Positions 1 to 7,211 are shown, counted from the first letter of the stretch. The stretch: DNA of 14,361 nucleotides from Candidatus Omnitrophota bacterium (GCA_003645805.1 QNCL01000017.1:1-14361), one strand, 5' to 3'. Translations and numbers: made by a program. The notes: a model not told the origin generated them from the sequence alone.

Positions 1-495
1 GAAATTTCCTATAAACTTTATCTCTCCTTCCTTGTTTAGAAAAACAAATGTAGGGATGCCTATCACCTTGCAATCCATTGTCAACCTTCCTTGTTTATCA
101 AAGAGGATAATAAAAGGGGCATTCTTGAAATGCTTCAAAAATCTTCTTGCGCGTTCCTTTCGCCCACTGATGTTGATAAGCACAATCTTGGTAGTTATTT
201 CTTTTGAAGAGGAAAGGTAGGCTAACCTTCTTATTGCCTCCAGGCAATAGGGACAAAAGGTATCCCAGAATACCAGAAGCAGAGGAGAGTTGCCGATATA
301 ACTCCTGAGAAAAACCTCCTGCCCTGTCAAATTCTCTAACTTTATATCCTTTATGTGTCCGCATACTTGCTCGTCCTCAAACCAACCTAACCATCCTTCC
401 CCTGAAGAAGAGAAGAAAAGAAGAAAAAGGAGAAAAAGCGATACTATCCTCGTTTTTCTTCTATATCTTCTGCTTAGAGAAGACAGATCTTTCAT
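1..495 (-). CDS. TlpA/ResA-like thioredoxin-fold protein, partial (3' end beyond the window)
   Basis: An open frame of 165 codons runs from the ATG at 495 off the left edge, so the C-terminus is missing. Residues 1-16 are basic (RRYRRK) and residues 17-31 are a hydrophobic Leu/Phe stretch, which reads as a signal peptide or membrane anchor placing the domain outside the cytoplasmic membrane. A thioredoxin fold follows: the active-site motif CPYC is at 81-84 after FWDTF, and the cis-proline motif GIPTF is near 146-150. The family reduces or exchanges disulfides in exported proteins or apocytochromes. It starts in a 4-bp ATGA overlap with ccdA, whose product normally feeds electrons to such proteins, so a CcdA-TlpA pair is a strong inference. 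Its target is unknown, and no cytochrome c gene is visible. A peroxiredoxin-like redoxin is the alternative, but CPYC favours an oxidoreductase. Confidence 0.85.
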   Translation of the reverse strand, partial: MKDLSSLSRRYRRKTRIVSLFLLFLLFFSSSGEGWLGWFEDEQVCGHIKDIKLENLTGQEVFLRSYIGNSPLLLVFWDTFCPYCLEAIRRLAYLSSSKEITTKIVLINISGRKERARRFLKHFKNAPFIILFDKQGRLTMDCKVIGIPTFVFLNKEGEIKFIGNF

Positions 496-1211
496 TGCAT
501 CAACCTCCCCGCATAAACAAAAAGCAGTTCTGTATAAATAAGAAGAATCCATCCCAGCCCTTTCTTTACCCACAGATTCCATTTACCTGTGCGGGGCAAT
601 CTATTAAATAGATAAGAGAATGTTCCGCTCAAGATCAATAGCGTTCCCATTCCTAAAGCAAAGGTAAATAGAAGAGAACTGCCCAAGAGAAGATTTCTCT
701 GTGTGGATACATATAAAAGCAATATTCCTAAGACAGGGGTGGTGCAGGGCCCAATAATGAGCCCGGCTATCATTCCCAGACATAGAGTAAGAAGGAGATT
801 AGGAGTAAACCTCCTTCTCTGCTTATCAGGTGTAGAGAAAGCAAATGGAGAAAGGAGAGGAAAGTTGAACAAACCTAACATAGAAAGAGAAAGGAGCAAG
901 CAAAGAAATCCTACCACCAGGAAACTGAAAGGATGGCTTTGCACTTTCCCAAAAACCCTTCCTCCTAAAGCAGAGATTAGACCGAGAAGAGAGTAAGTGA
1001 TTGCTGTTCCCAGAACAAAGAATAAACTCAACCAGAAAGCCTTAACTCGGGAGTTCTGAGACTGAAGAGTGATTGCTCCTATATTAATCGGTATCAGAGG
1101 ATAGACACAAGGAGTGAAACTTACTAACACACCGGCAAAAAAACAGATAAGATAAGAGACAGGGGAGCCTTGTTGAATAAACTCGGCGAGAGAACTAAGC
1201 AGGGTTTCCAT
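492..1211 (-). CDS. ccdA: CcdA/DsbD-type transmembrane thiol-disulfide electron transporter
   Basis: The 239-residue protein is almost entirely hydrophobic, with about six membrane segments (roughly 17-42, 58-80, 95-117, 138-165, 172-197, 214-236). This is the size and topology of CcdA, the membrane domain of DsbD. The two family cysteines are present: C35 in the FTPCVYP motif and C156 in the GPCTTPVLG motif. CcdA passes electrons from cytoplasmic thioredoxin across the membrane to extracytoplasmic thioredoxin-like proteins. The start overlaps the nfu stop by one base (TAATG), and the stop overlaps the start of the TlpA-like gene (ATGA), so the three are very probably co-translated. It is the ninth gene of the rex-hyd operon. 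Why a thiol-export protein sits in a hydrogenase operon is not evident from the sequence. Family assignment is secure; the partner is inferred from position. Confidence 0.92.
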   Translation of the reverse strand: METLLSSLAEFIQQGSPVSYLICFFAGVLVSFTPCVYPLIPINIGAITLQSQNSRVKAFWLSLFFVLGTAITYSLLGLISALGGRVFGKVQSHPFSFLVVGFLCLLLSLSMLGLFNFPLLSPFAFSTPDKQRRRFTPNLLLTLCLGMIAGLIIGPCTTPVLGILLLYVSTQRNLLLGSSLLFTFALGMGTLLILSGTFSYLFNRLPRTGKWNLWVKKGLGWILLIYTELLFVYAGRLMQ

Positions 1212-1435
1212 TATACCGCTTCCACTTTACTAATCTCCGGAAGTCTCTTTTTGATTGCATTCTCTACCAGATTTGTCAGGGTCATCTGGGCAGAAGGGCA
1301 AGTTGAGCATCCTCCTTTTAATCTCACCTTAACCACTCCCTCTTCATCTATCTCTACCAACTCTATACTCCCTCCATGCAAAGCAAGTAAAGGGTTTACC
1401 TCCTCCTCTAAAATCTTCTCAATCTGCGCACGCAT
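1211..1435 (-). CDS. NifU C-terminal domain (Nfu-type) iron-sulfur scaffold/carrier protein
   Basis: This 74-residue protein matches the stand-alone Nfu domain: an N-terminal helix ending in NPLLALHGG, a strand region, and the cluster-binding CxxC motif at C43/C46 (GGCSTCPSAQMTL). In the family, a homodimer holds a [4Fe-4S] cluster between the CxxC pairs and delivers it to apo-proteins. An in-frame ATG seven codons upstream (1456) is possible, but the strong Shine-Dalgarno GAGGAGGAG falls just before the ATG at 1435, so I chose the latter. That start lies 17 bp inside the end of hydE. HydA, HydB, HydC, HydE and HydG all need conventional iron-sulfur clusters, so a carrier in the operon makes sense. 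The specific client is inference. Confidence 0.9.
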   Translation of the reverse strand: MRAQIEKILEEEVNPLLALHGGSIELVEIDEEGVVKVRLKGGCSTCPSAQMTLTNLVENAIKKRLPEISKVEAV

Positions 1436-2474
1436 ATCTCCTCCTCTCAAAAACACTCTGAGATGAGATCTCTTCTCTCCCTGTTTTCTGAAAAGAAGAG
1501 CGGTTTTTTAAGGAATCTCCTCTATCAGTAGAAAATTTCTTTCTTGCTTTCCGCACCACCTTCTTCGCCTCTTCTAAATCCACTCTCCGTTTATTGTCAT
1601 AGATTGTATATCTCTCCCGATAACCCTCCGGAGTAAAATCGGGCATAAGTACATTAGCCCCTATCCGTAAACCTAATATCTGTCCTCTTTGAGGGTCAAG
1701 GGTAGCCAAAGCAGTAGTGGCAGGAAGATGGGCATTTTTTGTAATAATTCTGGCTAAGGCTAAAACCCTCAAAGTTAGGTCTAAACCTGGAGGAGCAAAG
1801 TTAGCCAGAGGGGTATCCTGCTGGGGAATAAACGGACCAATCCCTGCCATATCCACCTCCAGAGCCTGAAGAAGGAGGAGATCATCGGCTAAATCCTCTA
1901 TCCTCTGTCCGGGCAAACCTACGATATTCCCTGCTCCTATCTGATACCCTATTCTCTTTAAATACTCCAAAATCTCCAATCTCTTCTTCAAACTCTGGCC
2001 AGGATGAAGCCTTGCATAAAGCGAAGGATTACTTGTTTCTTGCTTTAGGAGATACCTGTCTGCTCCTGCATCCTTAAAGGCTTTATAATCCTCAAAATCC
2101 CTTTCTCCCACACATAGGGTTATGGCTACCTCTGGATGTCTTTTTTTTATCTTGCTTATAATCCGAGAAAGCGTCTCTGCACTAAATCCCATATCGTCTC
2201 CAGATTGCAGAACCACAGTCTTTATCCCGCAGAGAATAATCTTCTCGGCTAAAGAGACAATCTCTTCTTCCCTCATTCTATATCTCTTTATCCTCTTATT
2301 ACTCCTTCTTAACCCACAGTAAAGACAATCCCTGAAGCAATAATTGGAGAATTCTATTATTCCTCGAATATAGACCTGTTCCCCTATGTATCTTTTACAT
2401 ACCTCCTCTGCCTCCTGAAAAAGTTCTTCTCCTGCAGGAGTGCTTAACTCCTGAATAATCCTCTTCCTCTCCAT
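1419..2474 (-). CDS. hydE: [FeFe]-hydrogenase H-cluster radical SAM maturase HydE
   Basis: A 351-residue radical SAM protein with the CX3CX2C cluster motif at C46, C50 and C53 within the segment FSNYCFRDCLYCGLRR, which is characteristic of HydE. Further family marks are LQSGDD (89-94), KQETSNPSLYARLHPG (144-159), GNIVGLPGQ (182-190) and GPFIPQQDTPL (213-223). HydE acts with HydG and HydF in assembling the H-cluster: current models have it process the HydG iron-CO-cyanide synthon towards the diiron subcluster. The N-terminus is about 17 residues shorter than in Thermotoga HydE as I recall it. The optional C-terminal CX7CX2C cluster of some homologues is absent. The last 20 or so residues (SSQSVFERRRYACAD and before) look like read-through into the start region of nfu. 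It begins 5 bp after the DUF6485 gene. Confidence 0.95.
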   Translation of the reverse strand: MERKRIIQELSTPAGEELFQEAEEVCKRYIGEQVYIRGIIEFSNYCFRDCLYCGLRRSNKRIKRYRMREEEIVSLAEKIILCGIKTVVLQSGDDMGFSAETLSRIISKIKKRHPEVAITLCVGERDFEDYKAFKDAGADRYLLKQETSNPSLYARLHPGQSLKKRLEILEYLKRIGYQIGAGNIVGLPGQRIEDLADDLLLLQALEVDMAGIGPFIPQQDTPLANFAPPGLDLTLRVLALARIITKNAHLPATTALATLDPQRGQILGLRIGANVLMPDFTPEGYRERYTIYDNKRRVDLEEAKKVVRKARKKFSTDRGDSLKNRSSFQKTGREEISSQSVFERRRYACAD

Positions 2475-2479
2475 CTTGC

Positions 2480-2683
2480 CTAAACTTTATCTTTATACAC
2501 TTCAATAAATCTCCTTATTGAACGATCATAACTCCTCTCTATATCGGGAGGAAAAAAGCAAGCGGGCATCTCACCTTTGGCTCGATGGTATCTTATACAT
2601 TCACAACAAATCCCTTTCCTTGCACAAGGCTCATAGGTACAATTACATCGAAGTTTATTCTCTTCAACCTTACATTCTTTCAT
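2480..2683 (-). CDS. Small eight-cysteine protein, DUF6485-like
   Basis: A 67-residue soluble protein with eight cysteines at 4, 13, 15, 20, 26, 27, 29 and 42, arranged as CNC, EPC, GICCEC and PACFF. The C-terminal third (SYDRSIRRFIEVYKDK) is a basic, helical-looking segment without cysteines. The arrangement resembles the uncharacterised DUF6485 family as I remember it, in which small proteins near hydrogenase maturases occur. The cysteine density suggests zinc or iron-sulfur binding, but the ligand is unknown. A strong Shine-Dalgarno (GGGAGGTG) precedes the ATG at 2683, showing it is a genuinely translated gene. It lies between hydG (29 bp upstream) and hydE (5 bp downstream), so a role in H-cluster assembly, metal supply or HydE function is a reasonable guess and no more. 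Confidence 0.82.
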   Translation of the reverse strand: MKECKVEENKLRCNCTYEPCARKGICCECIRYHRAKGEMPACFFPPDIERSYDRSIRRFIEVYKDKV

Positions 2684-2712
2684 CTCGCACCTCCCTTCTT
2701 CTCTCCCTTTTC

Positions 2713-4155
2713 TTAAAAATACAGATCCCTCTCTCCGTCCTTAATTCTCTTATAATAGTTCATAAATTGAGAGAAAAAATGAGGAAGTTGTTCTTTCAGT
2801 TCTTTCAGTTCTTTCCTTATTAGTTCTTCTCCCTGTGCTTTGGTCTCACTGCTGGCAAAGTCATCCAACCACTCCCGAAAAGTCAAAACTGCATTCATCT
2901 TGCAAAACCACCTCTCTTTTCCCTGCTGTAATAAATCCATAATATACCTACCTGTCCTTCCACATCTGTAGCCTGCAGTGCAAAAGGAGACTATATACCC
3001 TTTTTGAGCAAGTTCTCTTACCAGTTCATCCAATGAACGCGTATCTCCTAAAAGAAACTGTTGTCTCTCCGCCTCCTGTTTCCTGTAATCCTCGCTATAT
3101 GCACCAATACCAATTCTGGTAGAAGCATCTGTTTGGGTTATCCCTAAAGGGAGAACCTGTCTTCTGATATAGGCGGGCTCACGGGCTGTAAGAATCATTC
3201 CCGTGTAGGGAACAGAAAGACGGATAAGGGCGATGATCTTCTTAAAATCTTCATCCGAAACTCTGTACCTTGCATTCTGCACAAAAGGAGTGTTTTCCGC
3301 AGGCTCTAAACGAGGAAAGGAGATAGTATGTGGCCCCACTCCAAAATGTTTCTCTAAATCTATAGTATGATACAACAAACCCATCAATTCAAATCTCCAA
3401 TCATAAAGCCCAAACAAAACTCCTATGCCTACATCATCTATTCCCGCTTCAAAGGCGCGATGCAGGCTATACAACCTCCATCTATAATCTGCCTTTCTTC
3501 CTGCCGGGTGAACCTCCTGATAGGTTTTATGAGAATAGGTCTCTTGAAATACCTGATATGTGCCAATCCCCACCTCCTTTAACATCCTCAATTCCTCTAT
3601 GGAAAGAGGAGCACAGTTTACATTCACCCTTCTTATCTCTCCCTTACCCTTTTTTGTTTGATAAACTACCTTGATGCTCTGAGTAATATAATCTATATTG
3701 GAAAGAGGATGCTCTCCATAGACTACAATAAGCCGTTTATGCCCTAAAGAAACGAGCGCCTCTGTTTCCTTTCTTACCTCCTCCAAACTTAGCCTTCTTC
3801 TCTTTACTCTCTTATTCTCTCTTCTGAATGCGCAATAAACACAACTATTGACACAGAAATTGCTCAGATACAAAGGGGCAAAGGTAACGATCCGTTTGTC
3901 ATAAACCCGTCTCTTTACCTCTCCGGCGGACTGAAATACCTCCTCCCATACCTCTTTATCCTCTATGTTGATTAGAGCAGCCAGTTCATCAGGCTCTAAT
4001 CTCTGGATACTAAGCGATTTTTGGATTATCTCCCTTATCCTTTTTTTCTCGGGATGCTTATTTGCCTCAAGAAGTTCCTCTATTTTTCCTTCATCTATAA
4101 AATCCTCTTTATTAAGTCTATTAACCTGAATCTTGCTTTGATCTGTTAACACCAT
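2713..4155 (-). CDS. hydG: [FeFe]-hydrogenase H-cluster radical SAM maturase HydG (variant auxiliary-cluster motif)
   Basis: A 480-residue ThiH/HydG-type radical SAM enzyme. The SAM-cluster motif is C101, C105, C108 (CVNSCVYC). GVGPHTISFPRLEPAE near 272-287 is typical of HydG and carries H276, the likely counterpart of the histidine that binds the dangling iron. HydG lyses tyrosine to p-cresol and dehydroglycine, which yields the CO and cyanide ligands of the H-cluster. The C-terminal auxiliary cluster is normally held by CX2CX22C (CTACYR...C). Here the sequence reads C392-T-A-G395-Y-R-C398 with C418 at the expected distance, so the second ligand is glycine and a cysteine stands three residues later. 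Length and the rest of the protein are normal. The start at 4155 is preceded directly by AAGG; a GTG one codon later is also possible. It follows hydA by 13 bp. Confidence 0.95.
   Translation of the reverse strand: MVLTDQSKIQVNRLNKEDFIDEGKIEELLEANKHPEKKRIREIIQKSLSIQRLEPDELAALINIEDKEVWEEVFQSAGEVKRRVYDKRIVTFAPLYLSNFCVNSCVYCAFRRENKRVKRRRLSLEEVRKETEALVSLGHKRLIVVYGEHPLSNIDYITQSIKVVYQTKKGKGEIRRVNVNCAPLSIEELRMLKEVGIGTYQVFQETYSHKTYQEVHPAGRKADYRWRLYSLHRAFEAGIDDVGIGVLFGLYDWRFELMGLLYHTIDLEKHFGVGPHTISFPRLEPAENTPFVQNARYRVSDEDFKKIIALIRLSVPYTGMILTAREPAYIRRQVLPLGITQTDASTRIGIGAYSEDYRKQEAERQQFLLGDTRSLDELVRELAQKGYIVSFCTAGYRCGRTGRYIMDLLQQGKERWFCKMNAVLTFREWLDDFASSETKAQGEELIRKELKELKEQLPHFFSQFMNYYKRIKDGERDLYF
2791..2815 (-). 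repeat. 9-bp tandem repeat in the 3' part of hydG
   Basis: The 9-base unit TTCTTTCAG (plus strand) occurs twice, followed by a partial third copy. It encodes a KEL-KEL-KE run in the helical, charged C-terminal tail of HydG after the auxiliary-cluster domain. It is in frame, so unit loss or gain would not break the gene. It is probably slippage in a tolerant region with no separate function. Confidence 0.55.
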
Positions 4156-4168
4156 CCTTAATTAGAGG

Positions 4169-5902
4169 TTAGTTCCCTAAACCTCTGCTTACATAACTGG
4201 TGTGTAAAAGGTGGTGGGCTTTATCGCTTAAGGGTTTGCCTAAGAACTCCTTATAGAGCATAATAAGAGCGGGATTCTGGTGGGATTTGCGAATACCTTT
4301 GTTTCTATCTTCTCGATATAAAGCATTGGCACGCGCCTCTCTAACCTTCAGATTGGTAGGCAGGGGCTGTCCTCCTCCTCCTAAACACCCTCCAGGGCAA
4401 GCCATTATCTCAATAAAATGATAAGGAGATCTTCCCTCTTTTACCTCCTCCAGCAAAATGCGAGCATTGGATAGACCATGTGCCACTGCCACCTTTAACT
4501 TCAGTCCATTGATTAATACCTCTGCTTTCTTTATTCCTTGCATTCCGCGCACCTGCTTAAACTCTATCTCCTTCAACTCCTTCTTGGTCAAGAGTTCATA
4601 TGCGGTACGGAGAGCGGCTTCCATCACCCCTCCTGTGGCTCCAAAGATTACTCCTGCTCCTGTGGAAATACCTAACGGTTCATCAAAATCCTCATCCTCT
4701 AAATTTACAAAATCTATCCCTGCTTCCTTAATCATTCGTGCTGCCTCCCGGGTGGTAAGCACTGCATCCACATCCCTGAATCCTGAGGCTTTCATCTCCT
4801 CGCGCCTGGCTTCAAACTTCTTTGCTGTGCAAGGCATAATAGAGACTACATACATATCCTCTGGGGGTATATCTATCTTTTGAGCATAGTAAGTCTTGGC
4901 TAATGCTCCAAACATCTGTTGAGGGGATTTGCAGGTAGAAAGGTGCTCTAAACATTGGGGAAAGAAGTGCTCAATATACTTTATCCATCCAGGAGAGCAG
5001 GAGGTAATCATAGGAAGGATGCCTTTGCCTTCTATCCTCTCTATCAACTCGTGCGCTTCCTCTACAATGGTCAGGTCGGCACTAAATTGGGTATCAAACA
5101 CTCTATCAAAACCCAATCTTCTTAAGGCAGAAACCATCTTGCCTGTTACCAAAGTTCCTGGAGGCAAACCAAACTCTTCTCCAATTGCCGCTCTTACCGC
5201 AGGAGCAGTCTGGACAATAGTAAATTTCTTAGGATCGGAAATTGCCTTCCACACCTCATCTACTTCCCTCTTCTCGCGCAAAGCCCCAGTGGGACAGGCA
5301 AGGATACACTGTCCACAATTGCTGCATTCTACATTATTCAATCCTTTGTTAAAGAAGGTTAAAACCTGTGTTCTCCCTCCTCTGTTTACAAAATCAATTG
5401 CTCCTACGCCCTGAATCTCTAAGCATACCCTTATACATCTACTGCATTGAATACACTTGTTCGGATCCCTTATTACTGCGGGAGAGGAGAGATCTAAGGG
5501 ATAATGATACTTTCTTCCCTTTTTAAAGCGCAACTCTCTTACTCCTAAATCGTAAGCAAGTTCTCTTAACTCACAACTTTGATTCCTCTCACAAGTAAAA
5601 CAATCCTCGGGATGGTTGGCTAAAAGAAGTTCTACTATCATCCGACGCGCTCTTCTCACCCGCCAGGTATTTGTCCTTACCACCATCCCCTCTTCTGCTA
5701 AAGTGGTGCAAGAAGGTTCTAAGCGCGCTCTCCCTTCTATCTCTACCACACAAATTCGGCAGGCACCATAGAGAGAAAGGCCCTCGTGAAAACAAAGGTG
5801 GGGAATATTAATGTTTACCTGCTTGGCTGCTTCAAATAAAGTAGTCCCCTTTAAGACCTTTACCTTCTGTCCATTTATTGTGAGACTAACAAAATCCTTC
5901 AT
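4169..5902 (-). CDS. hydA: [FeFe]-hydrogenase catalytic subunit HydA (HndD-like, NADH-linked trimeric type)
   Basis: This 577-residue protein has the full modular layout of the HndD/HydA type. An N-terminal [2Fe-2S] domain uses C37, C48, C51 and C65; a His-Cys3 [4Fe-4S] site uses H97, C101, C104 and C110; two ferredoxin [4Fe-4S] sites use C150/C153/C156/C160 and C193/C196/C199/C203. The H-cluster domain shows TSCSPGW (C302), MPCTAKK (C358) and the loop MACPGGCLGGGGQP (C502, C506). All expected ligands are present, so the enzyme should be active. The C-terminus ends with the usual RKSHQNPA and LLHTSY motifs, without an extra [2Fe-2S] domain. It reduces protons (or oxidises H2) in the cytoplasm with electrons from the HydB/HydC NADH module. 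The start at 5902 lacks a well-placed Shine-Dalgarno: the nearest AGG is about 15 nt upstream, in the loop of a small hairpin. Confidence 0.97.
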   Translation of the reverse strand: MKDFVSLTINGQKVKVLKGTTLFEAAKQVNINIPHLCFHEGLSLYGACRICVVEIEGRARLEPSCTTLAEEGMVVRTNTWRVRRARRMIVELLLANHPEDCFTCERNQSCELRELAYDLGVRELRFKKGRKYHYPLDLSSPAVIRDPNKCIQCSRCIRVCLEIQGVGAIDFVNRGGRTQVLTFFNKGLNNVECSNCGQCILACPTGALREKREVDEVWKAISDPKKFTIVQTAPAVRAAIGEEFGLPPGTLVTGKMVSALRRLGFDRVFDTQFSADLTIVEEAHELIERIEGKGILPMITSCSPGWIKYIEHFFPQCLEHLSTCKSPQQMFGALAKTYYAQKIDIPPEDMYVVSIMPCTAKKFEARREEMKASGFRDVDAVLTTREAARMIKEAGIDFVNLEDEDFDEPLGISTGAGVIFGATGGVMEAALRTAYELLTKKELKEIEFKQVRGMQGIKKAEVLINGLKLKVAVAHGLSNARILLEEVKEGRSPYHFIEIMACPGGCLGGGGQPLPTNLKVREARANALYREDRNKGIRKSHQNPALIMLYKEFLGKPLSDKAHHLLHTSYVSRGLGN

Positions 5903-5907
5903 TTTTA

Positions 5908-5927
5908 TAATCTTAAACCTGAGATTA
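5908..5927 (-). repeat. Short inverted repeat in the hydB-hydA spacer
   Basis: TAATCT and AGATTA form a 6-bp stem around an 8-nt loop (CAGGTTTA on the minus strand) just upstream of the hydA ATG. The only Shine-Dalgarno-like AGG is in the loop. It could modulate hydA translation, but a 6-bp A/T-rich stem can easily occur by chance. No T-run follows, so it is not a terminator. Confidence 0.3.
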
Positions 5928-5942
5928 AAAACGGTCGGACAA

Positions 5943-7211
5943 CTAACAAAGAGAACAAATACCTAAAGGACATCTCTTCTTTAAGATATGCTCCTCAAAC
6001 TCCTGAGAGAATTTCTCTATTGAGGAACGCACAGGGTTAAGGGCTGATTGTCCCAATCCGCAACGCGAGGTATCAAACATCACCTCTGCCAACTCCTTTA
6101 GAAGTTCTAAGTCCTTAAGTTCTCCTTTTCCTCGGGTAATATTTACCAATATCTCCCTCGCTCTCTTTGTTCCCTCACGACAGGGAACACATTTTCCACA
6201 GGACTCATAATCAAAGAACTCTGCACATCTTTTCGCTAAATCTACCATACACCGATCTTTGTTTATCACAATTACTGCTCCTGAACCTAACATACTTCCT
6301 ACCTCTTGCAAATGGAAATAATCCATAATTACATCTAATTTGTCCGGAGTCAGGAGACTGCTGGATACTCCCCCCGGCAAAACCGCTTTTAACTCTCCTT
6401 CCACTCCTCCTCCAAACTCCTCTATCAGTTGATTTAAACTAATGTTGGTGGGTAGTTCATACACCCCTGGCTTTTTTACATCTCCGGAGAGACAATATAA
6501 CTTTGTGCCTGGAGAATGAGAAGAACCAATTTGAGCAAACCACTCTCCTCCATTCAGAAGAATTTGAGTAATGTTAGCAAATGTCTCTACATTATTCAAA
6601 ACTGTGGGTTTGTTCTTGAAGCCCACAAAAGTAGGAAAAGGCGGTTTAACTCGCGATTGTCCTTTCTTCCCTTCCAGAGAATCCAGAAGTGCGGTTTCTT
6701 CTCCGCATATATATGCTCCCGCTCCTCGATAAAGCCGAATATGAAAGGAGAAATTGCTATTAAGGATGTGTTCTCCCAAAAACCCTTTACTCCTTGCCTC
6801 TTCCAAAGCCCTTTCCAGAATTTGATATGCCTTAAAATACTCTCCACGCAGATAGATAAACCCTTCCTCTGCTCCGATAGCAAATCCACAGATGATCATT
6901 GCCTCTATAAGCAGATGAGGGTCATTCTCTAAAATAAGCCTGTCCTTAAAGGTTCCCGGTTCACCCTCATCAGCATTGCAAACCACATACTTTGGAAACT
7001 CCTTCTCTCTATACACAAACTCCCATTTTACTCCACAAGGAAAACCTGCTCCTCCCCGCCCCAAAAGCCTTGCTTTCTTAACCTCCTCAATTATCTGGCT
7101 GGGAGATAGAGTCAAAGCCTTCTTTAAGGCGGTATACCCTTGCTCCTTAAGGTAGCTTTCTATATCTCCCTTATAGCCCTGTTTGTGAATATTCCTCAGT
7201 ACTATTTTCAT
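5943..7211 (-). CDS. hydB: NADH-binding FMN/[4Fe-4S] subunit HydB (NuoF-like, short form)
   Basis: A 422-residue NuoF/HydB homologue that takes electrons from NADH. Visible motifs are the glycine-rich GRGGAGFPCG (51-60), ADEGEPGTFKDR (80-91), GAGAYICGEETALL (163-176) and the [4Fe-4S] ligands C338, C341, C344 (ESCGKCVPCREG) and C384 (RCGLG). Bifurcating HydB and HndC proteins usually carry an extra N-terminal [2Fe-2S] thioredoxin-like domain and a C-terminal two-cluster ferredoxin domain. Both are absent: the chain starts at the core and stops shortly after KKRCPLGICSLC. The usual Thr of GRGGAGFPTG is Cys59. Its start lies 41 bp inside hydC with no good Shine-Dalgarno, pointing to coupled translation. 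It precedes hydA by 40 bp. NuoF of complex I is the alternative, but the hydA/hydG/hydE context settles it. Confidence 0.95.
   Translation of the reverse strand: MKIVLRNIHKQGYKGDIESYLKEQGYTALKKALTLSPSQIIEEVKKARLLGRGGAGFPCGVKWEFVYREKEFPKYVVCNADEGEPGTFKDRLILENDPHLLIEAMIICGFAIGAEEGFIYLRGEYFKAYQILERALEEARSKGFLGEHILNSNFSFHIRLYRGAGAYICGEETALLDSLEGKKGQSRVKPPFPTFVGFKNKPTVLNNVETFANITQILLNGGEWFAQIGSSHSPGTKLYCLSGDVKKPGVYELPTNISLNQLIEEFGGGVEGELKAVLPGGVSSSLLTPDKLDVIMDYFHLQEVGSMLGSGAVIVINKDRCMVDLAKRCAEFFDYESCGKCVPCREGTKRAREILVNITRGKGELKDLELLKELAEVMFDTSRCGLGQSALNPVRSSIEKFSQEFEEHILKKRCPLGICSLC

Noticed and set aside
98..364. Minus-strand frame of 88 codons at the left edge.
   Set aside because: It overlaps the TlpA-like gene in another frame. 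Only the frame starting at 495 shows CPYC, the cis-proline motif and a signal-like N-terminus.
1436..1456. Upstream ATG (1456) as start of the Nfu-domain gene.
   Set aside because: The strong Shine-Dalgarno would lie inside the coding sequence. It is placed correctly for the ATG at 1435.
4458..5414. Long plus-strand frames opposite hydA (4458-4883 and 4929-5414).
   Set aside because: They are antisense shadows of a strongly conserved coding region and show no motifs, ribosome binding site or promoter of their own.
5903..5942. Possible internal promoter before hydA.
   Set aside because: TTGTCC and TATAAA occur, but about 27 bp apart, and no Rex-like site is present. The 40-bp gap fits an operon spacer.
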